The notes under the pieces: generated by a model
Told to the model about the DNA's origin: nothing
The model's database searches: none
Seen by the model: only the letters and a program-made list of their open reading frames with translations
Shown here: positions 10,545 through 21,650 of the stretch, one piece after another
How the letters are laid out: each line of letters begins with the position of its first letter
Numbering within the stretch: the first letter of the stretch is position 1
Assembly: GCA_911728435.2 (NCBI GenBank)
Contig: OU452204.1
Location: 2,914,001 to 2,978,000, forward strand
Reading direction: 5' to 3'
DNA: 64,000 nucleotides
Source: Apoderus coryli
Lineage: Eukaryota > Arthropoda > Insecta > Coleoptera > Attelabidae
Position numbers and translations under genes: made by a program

Positions 10545-11935
10545 GAAACTCGTAGGAAATATCATTCATGACATTGATTCAGGTAAAACAACTGCATTGA
10601 TCCTACTCGATTACTCTAAAGCGTTTGACAAAATTAACTAAGTATGGCATCTTATTCTCCATTTTGCATTTTTCTGGATTCTCACACTCCTCGGTAGACT
10701 TACTCAGATCTTATTTTACAAATAGAAGCCAGTTTGTGCAGACTAGTATGGGCAAGTCCAGGATGGGACAAATTAAATGCGGTGTACCTCAAGGATCAGT
10801 ACTAGCTCCACTAACTACTCTATTGTTTATACTCCTCAAATATTACAGACTGCCTGAGGCACTGTACTTCATACGCATACGCGGATGATACCCAGTTAAA
10901 ATATTCATTTAATATAGAAAATTTAAATCTGGCTAACTATAGAATCAACGACGACTTGCAGACCTTGGCAAAGCTTTCAAGTCGTCATCAACTTTTTATA
11001 AACTCGTCTAAATCCAACATCCTTATTTTCGGTAAACATAAAGAATTAGTTAGTCAAAATCTATCAGTGAATATAAATAACGAGCATTTAAGTATTGTAA
11101 CTACAGCTAAAAATCTTGGCATTCATCTGGACAGTGATCTAAGATTCTGTGAGCATGTGAGTAAGATGCTAGAAATGGGTTACTACGTTTTATAATCTTT
11201 ATATCTCCACAGACATCTTCTAAATCAAAAATTAAAACTAAAGTTAACCGATAGTCTAGTACTATCACACTTTAATTATGGGGATGTTATCTATGGACCG
11301 TGTCTATCCAGCGTCGATAAACTCAGAATTCAACGTATGCAGAAATCTTGTCTGAGATATGTATACGGAATACGCAAATATCAACCAATCAGTTATAAAC
11401 TCATCGATGCTGGATGGCTTAACATGGAAAATAGGCGTAAATTACATTCCGGATGTCTGTTTTATTCAATTATTGTAACTAAATCACCTCCATATCTGTA
11501 CAATAAAATAAAATTTAGATCTGACGTTCCTACTCTGGGCTTGAGGTTTCGCGGACTTATATCGCCACCTCTACACCATACTACCATATTCTGCAGATCT
11601 TATTCTTACAATATTTATATTTTTCATAATAACTTGCCGTGTGATTTGAGGTTTCTGAAGTCACCCGCCTTCAAATGTTATTATAAACGACTTTTGTTGG
11701 GTGCCTAACATATTGAGTTATATACACAGATCTAGGAAGTTTCTAGATCTGTGCTTATATATATGTTACATACTAAAACCCTATATAATATTAATAATTA
11801 TAATATGCACTTCTTTTACAGCTTTGTTTCTCATATTGGTTATTATGTCTAGACACCTTATCATAAGAATTATGCTTACTCAAATTGCATTACCTTTATT
11901 TCAATAATATAAAACTGCATTGTAAATAATAATAA
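10545..11935 (+). pseudogene. Jockey-like LINE ORF2 fragment, frameshifted
   Basis: Plus-strand frames in sequence give ALILLDYSKAFDKIN (RT motif A), then CGVPQGSVLAPL (motif B), YAYADDTQLKYSF (YADD catalytic motif, near 10878), NLGIHLDSDLRFCEHV, and a long C-terminal region to about 11710 (YVYGIRKYQPISYKL, FHNNLPCDLR). The frame changes near 10632, 10840, 10880 and 11190, so it is dead. A short A/T tail with AATAATAATAATT at 11922-11938 marks the 3' end. It is 5'-truncated within RT. Just upstream, at 10534, lies an isolated CAGGGTGTTTG terminus of an unrelated DNA transposon. Confidence 0.8.
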
Positions 11936-12067
11936 TTAAATCTTCCAACGAAGAAACATCATTATAAACTTGGCTATGATTAAAACGACTGTTTAATTTT
12001 AATTAAGATTTTTATGCAATAAATAATTTTTTTTAAAAACAAGTAACTACCATCGCCGTCCTAACAT

Positions 12068-12085
12068 TGGCGCAGTTGGCTGTAG
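12068..12085 (+). other. Gypsy primer-binding site
   Basis: TGGCGCAGTTGGC follows a probable LTR end (CCTAACA, 12066). Known: TGGCGCAGT is complementary to the 3' end of insect tRNA-Ser, the primer of 17.6/297-type gypsy elements. The LTR upstream is not resolved; AATAAATAA near 12020 may be its polyadenylation signal. Confidence 0.6.
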
Positions 12086-12512
12086 GATCCACGGAAGGAT
12101 ACTCGCGATATTTTAGGGTTTTTTAAAAAGTAGTTTCCGAAATATCGAAGAAGTTAAGTTCTGTGGCGTTACAAAGTGCTTCGCGATACTCTAGGGTTTA
12201 AAGTTTCCGGTTTATCGACGAACAATAAACTCTGTAATTTAAAAAATATAGTGTACAAAAGAAGACTTCAATTCAGCGACCCCTTTTCTGAAGAGAAGCT
12301 TCAACAATAAAGTGGATTAGTAACTGAAAATACGATTCTGGTTCAGCGGCTCCTTTCCTGATCAAACGTATTCGACTTGCAACTGGATGAAGCTACCAGT
12401 CTTCCTAGCAGCTCTGTAAGTTATTGTTTTAATCTCTTTATTTAAATTGCACATATTTTCCTATAATTCCTAGAATTTATCCTAAACCTACAAAACAAAA
12501 TAATAATACAAA

Positions 12513-13590
12513 ATGTCTCAAAACGGTGATGCTAGTAACTTCTCACTTAGAGAATTAAGAGATATGATTCCTGAATATGCAGCAAGCAACCCTTAACGAT
12601 TTTATCGAAGCCTGTAATTTTGCTCTTCATAATATTGATGATGATGTTGCGGATGCTTTAGTTTTTATGATTAAAAGTAAACTTAGTGGAAAAGTCAAAA
12701 GATTCATTTCTAGTAGACAACTCAATACATGGCAAGAAATAAGAGAACTTTTAGTAGGACACTATGGAGATTGTAGAGACACCGAAGCTTTACTTAGAGA
12801 TTTAACCTCAGCATTCCAAAAATCTCATGAAACTCCTAGATTATTTGTTCAACGTATCGAAGATTTACTTACAAAGCTTAGAAACAGCGTAGCTTTAGAC
12901 TCTTCATTAACTCTAGAATCTAAAAAAGCTTTAAATACTTCACATGAAAAAATAGCCTTAAAAACATTCTTAGCAGGACTAAATGACCCATTTGGATCAC
13001 TTATTAGAGCTCAAAAACCTAAAAACTTAGATGAAGCTGAACAACTTCTTATTGAAGAGGAAAACGTAGCTTATCTTAAAAATTTTCGAGTATCGAAATC
13101 GTCTGACACTAAACAATCAATGAACCGAATATTTCCTAAAGAAAATTATGGAAATAATTATCATCAAAGAAATAATAATAATTCTAATAATCATAATTTT
13201 AATAAAAATCCAAGATTTAATAACAAAGATTCTAAATATTGTAATTATTGTAAAAAACAAGGACATTTAATAGAAACCTGTTATAGACATCCATCGAGAA
13301 GTTCAGGAGGAGGAACACCTTCCTACCCACATAACTCTCGTAATCTTCCAAACTCTAATATTCATAATCAGAACGTTCAACAAAGACCCTCTGTAATCCA
13401 AAGAAATCCTCAAAGTTTTCTGAATAATAATAATAACTCAACAAATCAAAGAGTTCATACTTTAAACTTCAACAAGGAGTTGACTACTTCGGGCGATCAA
13501 ACTCCGATGACCAACAATCAAATGCCCAACAACAATCACTCAGAAACGAACGAATTCGAAATCGATCAATTCAATTCTCACCTCTTTTAG
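12513..13590 (+). pseudogene. Ty3/gypsy Gag (one frameshift)
   Basis: The natural start is probably ATG at 12513 (MSQNGDASNFSLRELRDMI). A one-base indel near 12575-12594 then shifts the frame, and the rest is open from 12577 to 13590 (337 codons). Residues about 1-170 of the open part are a capsid-like helical region (LNDFIEACNFALHNIDDDVA, LLVGHYGDCRDTEALLRDL, TFLAGLNDPFGSLIRAQKPK). An Asn-rich linker follows, then a CCHC zinc knuckle (YCNYCKKQGHLIETCYRHP) that binds RNA, then an Asn/Gln-rich tail. The protein would form the retrotransposon capsid. Pol follows in the -1 frame with overlap at the Gag stop, as expected for ribosomal frameshifting. Confidence 0.85.
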
Positions 13591-13752
13591 GAAACATAAA
13601 ATATTTCTATATTAAAGATAAACAAAATACAACTTACCTCATTGATACAGGAGCACCAATTTCACCCCTAAAAACAAACATTGCTCTAGCAAAAAATTGG
13701 TTAACTATTAATAAGGAAAATCTCCCAATGTTTCGGTTTGATATAAGTGGAC
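13574..13752 (+). pseudogene. Gypsy protease start, cut off by BEL
   Basis: In the -1 frame relative to Gag, the sequence gives SPLLGNIKYFYI and then YLIDTGAPISPL, the aspartic protease active-site loop (DTGA). Coding stops abruptly at 13752, where the BEL LTR begins, so no RT or integrase of this element is present. Confidence 0.8.
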
Positions 13753-14166
13753 TGTATTATTCTTTTTTTTGCTTTAAACGACACCTTTAAAAAGACTTAC
13801 CGAATGTGTTAGTCTTCACCGTTCGTTGGCTGGCCAGCACTATCATATCAGCAGTCTCTTCAGGCACTTGCGACACTGATTAGAACGTATCTACTAGAGA
13901 GCGGTTTTGATCACACACCGTAGCTCGACGGATATACGACGTGTGTTGTCCTTTTAAGGTGTATATACGCGATAAAGTATGAAAACAGCAACAAAAAACT
14001 CAGAAGTTGTACTGATTAGAAATACAGAGTGAGAAAAGAACAGATTAAGTTAAAGGAAGTGTTTAAACATTATAATACTTTATATGAATGATTGAATGAA
14101 TGAATTAATTGAATTTACACAAAAAAACATAAACAAATAATAATATTATGACATGGGGACATAACA
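13753..14166 (-). repeat. BEL/Pao 3' LTR
   Basis: The 414-bp stretch is bounded by TG...CA. Read on the minus strand it starts TGTTATGTCCCCATGTCATA, directly after a polypurine tract (TTTTTGGTGGGCGGCA, 14167-14182 complement). It follows the integrase C terminus. The matching 5' LTR is absent because the element is truncated at about 17313. Confidence 0.8.
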
Positions 14167-14194
14167 TGCCGCCCACCAAAAATACGCAGTATTT

Positions 14195-17100
14195 TTAAAA
14201 CATTGATAGCTCCTCCTGATTAACAGGTAACGGGCAGAGCTTGACAACAGGACGTTTGAAGGTTCCTTTAGCGGTGCGGATAGTGGCCACTCTCACAACC
14301 TGATCAGATCCAGAATGAACATCGACAATGCGGCCCAAATTCCACTGCAAAGGTGGAAGTGACTCATCCTTGATTACGACTAATGTACCCTGCTGTATAT
14401 TACATGCTGGCTTGTGCCACTTACCACGAGTGTGCAAGGTATGTAAATATTCCTTTGATCACCTCGACCAAAAGTCCTGGTGCATCCTTTGTAGAAGTTG
14501 CCAACGATGTAAGCGAGACAACGGAATTTGTTCCAAGTGCGGTTCAGGCGGAGCAACTAACGGTTCAGTGACAAGGAAATGTCCTGGCGTTAGAGCACGA
14601 AAATCTAGCGGGTCATGGCTAAATGGAATAAGCGGACGTGAGTTAAGAACAGCTTCAATCTGGATAAAAACTGTGTTGAGCTCTTCGTAGGTGAGAAATT
14701 GTTCGCCTATTATTCGAGACAAATGGGTTTTCACAGACTTTACTCCGGCCTCGCAAATTCCTCCAAAGTGAGGTGCTGATGGTGGATTGAAGTGCCAGCT
14801 GATGGATTCTCTAGAAGCGGTTTGCGTAATATATGTTTGAATCTCTTTATTAGCACCGATAAAATTGGAACCACAATCACTATATAAATGTGAGCAACGT
14901 CCCCGTCTACCAAGAAAGCGTCAGTCGACAAATCAGAGACAAGCTCTAAGTGAAGGGCCTTTGTGTTCAAACACACGAACAAGCATAAATACGCTTTGAT
15001 AGCTTTGACACCACGAAGCCTTGAGGCGGTAACGCTAAATGGGACAGCAAAATCTAAACCAGTGTGTAGAAAACAATTGACAGACTTACAGGCGCGAATA
15101 GATGGTAAATCGCCCATTGGAGGTTGTACCGGCTTAGGATTGGTACGCCAGCAAGTCAGACATTTGTAAAGTCTACGACGAATAGCACGTTTGGAGGATA
15201 CAATCCAAAATTGTTGGGCTAACAAAAATTGCATCGTTTGAACACCGGCGTGTAGGTAAACTCTATGATAAAAATAAATAATTAAATAAAAGTTTGGAAA
15301 TATTTAAAACTAAAGTTGTTTTATTTTACGCAGTAATAATTAAATCAGTTAAATGATGCTTACTTGGTAGCAGTAGTGGAAATTTGGATAAGGAAGATCA
15401 GCGTGACGAAGACGACTCCCAACACGAAGCATCCCTTTTTCGTCTATGAAGGGATTTAAGCGTAAAAATCTCTTATTTAGAGAGCGGTTTGGAGGATTCT
15501 TTAAATATGAAATAATTTCATCGAAACAATCTTGCTGCACAAATTTAACGAAAACGAGCAAAGCATCATGTTTTTCTTGTGCAGTCAGGAACTGAGAAAT
15601 AGTTCGTTTTAAGGGATTGCGGACATTCTTAATATAGCGGAGCATAAAAGATACTAGGCGAATGAGAGTACTTAAATTTGAATGGTATGAAATTAGCGAA
15701 TCAAGCAACGGTAAAGCGGTTTCAGTGAGAGTAAAAGTTAACTTGCGTTCCTCTTCAAGAATTTCGGCAGAGTCAGAGACTGATCAAACCATTGGCGAGA
15801 ACTTTCAGCCAGAAACGATGGCCCCGCCCACCATAACCATGTTAACAAGCTCAGAGGGAAGTACTCCTCGCGAGCCAATGTCTGCTGGGTTTTTATGAGA
15901 CGGAACATAGAACCAATGTTGTGGCGAGATACGTTCTTGAATATACGCGGCTCTATTAGACACAAAGGTTTTCCAGCGATGCGGTTCACCCTTGATCCAA
16001 TATAAACTGATTTGAGAATCCGCCCAACAACATATTTTGGAAAAAGTGAGCTTGCTCTCAAAAGCGTGAGTTACAAATGATGTAAGACGGGCACAAAGGA
16101 CAGATGCACATAATTCCAACTTGGGGATAGAAATTCTTTTTAAAGGCGCAACTTTGGATTTTGCACAAACAAGATGAGTTGAATAGCGTCCACCAGAAAT
16201 AGGAACTGCAAAATAAACAACCGCGCAGTAGCCTCTTTCACTGGCGTCACCAAAGCAATGCAATTCGCATGCGCGAGAATTATCAACTACAATTTGTCGA
16301 GGAAAAATCGCCTAAGCACAAAAATTCGAGCTTGTATTGTTGCCAAAGTCGAACAAGGTAATCAGGAGGCGTCGCATCCCAGCTAAGCTTTAAAGCCCAA
16401 ATTTGCTGAATGAGATGCTTTACGAGAAAAGTAAGTGGCGATAGCATACCCAAAGGATCAAAAATCCGAGCAAGGGTAGACAAAATATTTCTTTTAGTGC
16501 ATGAAGACTCAAACTCTTGAATCTGAAAAAGGAAGCGATCAGTAGAAGGATTCCAACGAAGTCCAAGTACTTTTAAGGAATAAGAATCGAAATGATCAAA
16601 ATTTAAAGGGTCCACACAAACATGAGAAGGTGGTAAGTCGCACAAAAGGTTCAGGTCATTACTGGACCATTTCCGCAATTCGAATTGACCTTTTTTAAGA
16701 AGATCCATCAACTGATTTCGTAAAATTAAGGCTTCCGATTGAGTGGAACATGATACAATAATGTCATCAACGTAAGTAGATGAGCGAAGCGCTTCGGCGG
16801 CTAAGGGAAAATTATCGCTATATTTGTCAGCAAGAAACTGAAGAGTGCGCAAGGCAAGGAATGGAGCAGATGATACGCCATAAGTAACTGTATTAAGACG
16901 AAAGTCTTGAATGGGGTCGTTTGGAGAAAAACGCCACAAAATGCGTTGGAAATCGCGATGCTTTGGAGAAGTAAGAATTTGGCGATACATCATACGAATA
17001 TCAGCTGTGAAGACATAATTACAAAGACGAAATCTAAGCAACAGGGCTACAATATCCTTCTGAAGCTTAAGACCGATATGCAAATGATCGTTAAGCGAAG

Positions 17101-17332
17101 AACCATTTACGCATTTAGCGGAAGTATTAAAAACCACCCGAAGTTTCGTAGTTAAACTATCGGGGCGTTGAATAGCGTGATGAGGAATGTAATATGTCGT
17201 TAGAGAAGTTGAGATTGAAACACAAGACATGTGCCCAAGCTCCAAATATTCACGCATAAAATCCTTATACTGATCATAGAGTTGCGGTTGCCTTAAAAGA
17301 CGTTTCTCATGATACGAGTTGGAAATGGTCAT
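14195..17332 (-). pseudogene. BEL/Pao retrotransposon pol, broken
   Basis: Minus-strand order is RT, RNase H, integrase. RT (17332-16283) has RVVFNTSAKCVNGSSLND, VFTADIRMMYRQI and the catalytic STYVDDIIVS. RNase H (16263-15738) starts HCFGDASERGYCAVVYF and contains IPKLELCASVL and CWADSQISLYWI. The integrase zinc and core regions follow (15708-14459), with GLDFAVPF, YLCLFVCLNTKALHLELVSD and NSRPLIPF. The C-terminal SH3-like part is 14437-14195 (LPPLQWNLGRIVDVHSG). Frame breaks lie near 16300, 15815 and 14900, and an insertion of roughly 60 bp lies at 15270-15340. The 5' half (LTR, gag, protease) is missing: at 17313 the sequence switches to an interspersed repeat. The pol would copy and insert the element if intact; this one cannot. 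Confidence 0.87.
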
Positions 17333-17680
17333 TTCATGTGAGTTTCACACCTTACGTTTTCTACGACTGTTTTAATGCCTTTGAATAAATTAAACATCAT
17401 AATTTTTAGGAAAATATTTGTTTTTCGAAACTTACCTATACTCGCCCTGTTGGCGTAAGCCTAAACACGATGAGTTAAAAGTATTAAATTGACTAGGTGG
17501 TGTTAAACTATATTCACTATCACTATTGTTCATTATATAAATAGCTTTGAAACTTTCGAAATTTCCGAAATAATTTAAAATGTCCATTTGGTTTAATTGT
17601 ATTGTCGGCGTTGCTATGATGATTTTTCATAACCGATGCTACGTTTGTCATTACCAGGAAATCTACCCATTCATTTTTAA
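17309..17680 (+). repeat. Interspersed repeat, copy 2 (truncates BEL)
   Basis: It matches 3586-3980, beginning ATACGAGTTGGAAATGGTCA. Unlike copy 1 it lacks the left foldback arm. Its start coincides with the loss of BEL coding sequence, so it either inserted there or marks a deletion breakpoint. Confidence 0.7.
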
Positions 17681-17689
17681 ATATTTCCC

Positions 17690-18300
17690 ACTAGTTGCCC
17701 AGCAAATCTAAATCCATGTTAATTATATAATGAATTTGAAATGAAATATAAACATTTACTTACAATGAATGAGAAACATATAAACATAACTTTTGAACAT
17801 AAATATTACAATCATTTACATATTATAATTGTATTTGAAAACGAGAGCAGTTATTTCGATTTAGTTTGAAATAATAACCATTTTCCTTATAAACAGAAAA
17901 AATCTCTAATTTGTCACTTCTCGACATTTAGAGTTTAATAAATATTCATAAGTAAAACGATATAAAAATAAATGCTGCCTTTAATCCGCATATTTTTACA
18001 ATAATTAATTTTTATTTCTTTCAATACCCAATATCCTTGACAGTAGTGGTGTTGCACATGTGACCTTGCCTATAAATATATCTCATTATTTTCCTTTCTG
18101 GTTAGGTGTATAGCAGAACACGACGTACATTTAGATCTGAAATTGATTAATTTTTATTGTCAAAAATGTAAAATGTGTATTGTATCCATAATTCTTAGCA
18201 ATTTTCGCTTTCCCGACCCATAGGGAAAAGAATTAGAAGATATAACGTAAGCTATAGAAGAAAATACCATATAGTCGTTTCACTAAAAACGGGTTCCGAC
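17690..18300. other. Non-coding AT-rich stretch
   Basis: I see no gene or recognisable repeat here. The sequence is strongly AT-rich, with scattered short ATAAACAT and TTTACA words. Confidence 0.5.
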
Positions 18301-19440
18301 CATATACACAGAGTTATTGGTGGAACAATATGTGGCCAGTAGTGAACATTTTAAATAAAATTATTGTCAATAAAATTAAGATGCCAGTATTTATGACTCA
18401 GGGAATTACACACATGATACCGAAGAATAAAAACGCAGACTGTCCAAAAAATTGCCTAGAAACCAACAACATGCTGCACAGAAGAACAAAAAGGCTGTTA
18501 CATGAAAACAATGGGTTGTAAAGAAGAAATTATAATAGACAGCGTTGCAACCCAAAATGCCAGACTCCGAAAACGAAATATTGCACTGGCATGGAACGAT
18601 TATCAAAAGGCATTTGATTCAGTGCCTCACTCATGGTTTATTGACTGTTTAAACATTTATAAAATTGACAAATACATCGTCCATTTCTTACAAGCTATGA
18701 AGACCTGGACCACAGAATTGTTGGTAAATATTGGCAAGACAACTATTAAAACATCCACAATACCAATAAGGAGTGGCATCTTTCAAGGGACTTAGCCCGA
18801 TATGGTTTATAATTAGTTTGATCCCACTTTCGTGGACGCTTAAAACATCTAACCTTGGATATAAATTAAAATATGAACGGCAGAATCAAAATTCTATGTT
18901 GGATCAGAAAAAGAACTCGATCGACTGATAAAAACAAAAGACAAATTTTCTGATGACATAGGTCTGATCTTCGGATCTGACAAATGTGCCAAGCTAGTGG
19001 CGCTTAAGGGTAAACTACAAACATTCGATGATATGGAAGATCACACAGACTTGTTCAAATATTTGGGCTATGAACAGAATTTGAATATTCATTATATTAT
19101 ATTCAAGTTATTGAGCGCGTAAGAAAAATAGTTAAAACAAAATTGAATGTAGGAAACATGATTAAAGCCCTAAATACATGGGCTATACCTGTTATAACCT
19201 ATACATTCCGCATCCTAAAATGGTCTTCGACCGATTTAGAAAACTTAAACCGCCATATCTAAACAACTATGACAGAGAATGGAATTCACCATCCTAGATC
19301 GAGCATCGAGTGACTTTACCCACCCAGATATATTGGTGGTAGAGGCCTGCAGACTCTGAAAGTGGTCCACAATAGGAAAATTAACAAGCTTAAAAAGTAT
19401 ATCCTACAAAAGGTTGAAACTATGTACAACTGCAGATAAA
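18300..19440 (+). pseudogene. R4/Dong-like LINE reverse transcriptase remnant
   Basis: Frames on the plus strand give DYQKAFDSVPHSWFIDCL (RT motif A), LLVNIGKTTIKTSTIPI, IRSGIFQGT (motif B; the GIFQG form is characteristic of R4/Dong and related LINEs), SDKCAKLVALKGKL, TDLFKYLGY, NTWAIPVITYTFRILKW and LPRYIGGRGLQTLKVVHNRK. The catalytic YADD region is lost between about 18800 and 18960, and several frame changes occur. The assignment rests on the GIFQG and GGRGL motifs and is an inference. Confidence 0.65.
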
Positions 19441-20735
19441 TCAATTGCTCCTTTATTATTTCATTTATTTGACAGGACCCAAATCTTTCATTTTAAGTGT
19501 AGTTTTTAACTTATCTTTGAAAATTTTTAATTTCTGTTTATTATTAACAAATCATCAACGTAAACAGTAACCAAAAGAATTTCGTCTTTTTCCAATTTAT
19601 AACATAAGCATGAATCTACTTTAGATTGAGATAATTTATTTTTAATTAGCTCACTGTGTAATTGCTTATTCCATGCTCTACCAGACTGTTTTAACCTCGG
19701 TTTTAACCCATATTTTGCTTTATTTAATTTACAATATGTTTTAATATTTTCGGTCATATCCAATATTGGTAATTCTATCCATTAACTCAATTTCCAAATT
19801 TAGTTCGACTGCAATAGCTAGCATTGCTTTTATTGTATTTTGTTTAACAACTGGTGGAAATATCTCGTTATAATCAATACCCTCTTGTTGGTTATAGCAA
19901 AGATTAATGATCTTTGGTTATAGCCTTTGGTAAGTAACCTGGCTTTATATTTCTCTAATTTTTCATCAGCACTATTTTTATTTTTTAGCACCAATTTCCT
20001 TCTTACGGGACTTCTTCCCTGTGGTATTTTATCAACAATTGTCCATGTATTATTTTTAACATGTGACTGTATTTCATCGCTTATAGCTTCTTTCCATTTT
20101 CCTCAATCTTCTCTTGTCAATGCATCTTCTAGATTTTGTGGGTCTGAATAATTATTTTCTTTCGCCAAACAAATAAAATCATGCAGATATCCAGGTTTTC
20201 TTCTATTTCTTTTTGGTTCTTCATCAACTTCTTGTTCTCCACTTTCTTCTTCATTATTCTTTTGCGCACTTGCTAGACTATCTTCAACAGTATAACTTTC
20301 TTGTTCTCTAATATCGTCTTCATTATTCTTTTGAGCACTTGCTGGTCTATGTTCAGTAGTATAACTTATTATTATTTCATTTTCTTCTGGGTTTTGGTAT
20401 ATTTTGTTATTCATGAAAAATTCACAATTCTCACAAAGTTTGTTCGGGTGTGATAAATTTTGAGGAAAACCAGTTACTAATGTTTGTAACTTTTTGTGCG
20501 CAAATCTCCTATGCCAAAGATCGTAATTTGAAAAATTTTTCGTAATCCATCTGAACCAAATTAAGCATGTATAACCCATTGCAGTGTTTCAACCTATCGC
20601 AATAATTTCTTTTGTCATTTGACTTCTGATTGTAAATTGTTTTTCATTGGATAAAATTTCATTGCCCATAATGGCAATGAAACCGATAACCGTTATTTGA
20701 CTAACAGATAACAAATTCATTTTTAACTCTGGTAA
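19440..20735 (-). pseudogene. Ty1/copia pol remnant (pre-integrase, linker, RT)
   Basis: On the minus strand, the pre-integrase region gives YYLPELKMNLLSVSQ and LWHRRFAHKKLQ...CENC (20740-20420). A linker with a duplicated SAQKNNE segment follows (20350-20230), then the RT start (WKEAISDEIQSHVKNNTW, 20100-20040) and RT with YGLKPRLKQSGRAWNKQL and YVDDLLI (19700-19540). The integrase core is deleted between 20400 and the linker. The upstream protease part lies at 21478-21650, separated by an inserted repeat. This is a different copia lineage from the 25358 element. Confidence 0.75.
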
Positions 20736-21477
20736 ATAGTAATAGTATATTAAGTATAAAGGGCGGTAAAGCATTCGTTGCAGCCCGCCGCTGTATAGAC
20801 GCACGAGTGAGCGAAGCGAGCGAGGGCAGCTATACAGTGAAGGGCTGCAGCGGCTTTACCGCCAGTGGTGCTTACAACTGTTTTTCGCCTGCCTCTTCAT
20901 ACTACAATATTAAATCCAAAGACCTTTATTTTAATAATTAATTATTACTGTTATGAACTGACAGTTTTTGACAGAAATTAATGGAAGTATTTTTTGACGT
21001 ACATGATAATAGGCGTTATCCTTTGACAAACTCAGATCAGAGAAACTTATGTGACAGGCTCACATGTCAGTGTTGAGTAGGTATTTTAAATGTAGAAAGA
21101 AACTGTCAAATTATTATCTGAGCGTGTACGCTATAGAAATTTGATTTTAGAATCTTAGGTATATTTCGGTAATACAATAATAATTAAAAAGTGATTACTA
21201 ATTAATAATGGACAAATTTAAATAATTAAATGAGTTTAGCGGAATGGCAGACGACTACCTAAGTAAACTTTCTCAATTAATTGTCAACTTATCATCTAGA
21301 TGAAATGCACATTAAGTTAAGTGAGTGAAAACTACTGATGTTAACGTTATTATTGGAAATCTAACATAGCGCCATCTATGAAAAAAAATTAAAATGAGCG
21401 GGCGCTAACTGGTCATTTACCGCCCGCATATGCGGGCGGTAAAACTCTGTTTAAGTGCAGGCAGGCGAAAAACATTT
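20736..21477 (+). repeat. GC-rich hairpin repeat, copy 1, inserted in copia
   Basis: Copia coding is interrupted between DIDVKNV (21480 side) and YYYLPELK (20735 side). The insert opens with GGCGGTAAAGC (20764 area), which pairs with GCTTTACCGCC about 90 bases on. GCAGCCC...CTGTATAG pairs with CTATACAG...GGGCTGC, closing a loop with GAGCGAAGCGAGCGAG. Near the right end is a perfect 22-bp palindrome (21420-21441, core GCCCGCATATGCGGGC). GTTTTTCGCCTGCC at 20879 is inverted at the right boundary. The first 270 bp recur inverted at 23578-23890. Confidence 0.8.
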
Positions 21478-21650
21478 TTAACGTCAATATCGCCCATACC
21501 TTGTGGTGAAATTCGTTGGCCATTTACAGTTTCTATGTTAAATTTTTTTTAGTCTCTTTAATTTCTTTAAAAATTGATTTTTGCGGACTCATATGAGAGA
21601 TTGCGCCAGAATCCAAGTCAACTTCTATCGTAACAATTATCATTTTGTTC
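21478..21650 (-). pseudogene. Copia protease piece, upstream part of the split remnant
   Basis: The minus strand reads DLDSGAISHMSPQKSIF, the copia aspartic protease signature, then IETVNGQRISPQGMGDIDVK. It continues, beyond the inserted repeat, into the pre-integrase region at 20735. The element is cut on its 5' side near 21650, where gypsy sequence begins. Confidence 0.7.

Noticed and set aside
15662..15898. Plus-strand frame within BEL pol, and similar ones at 14328 and 16907
   Set aside because: They lie opposite recognised integrase, RNase H and RT coding sequence.
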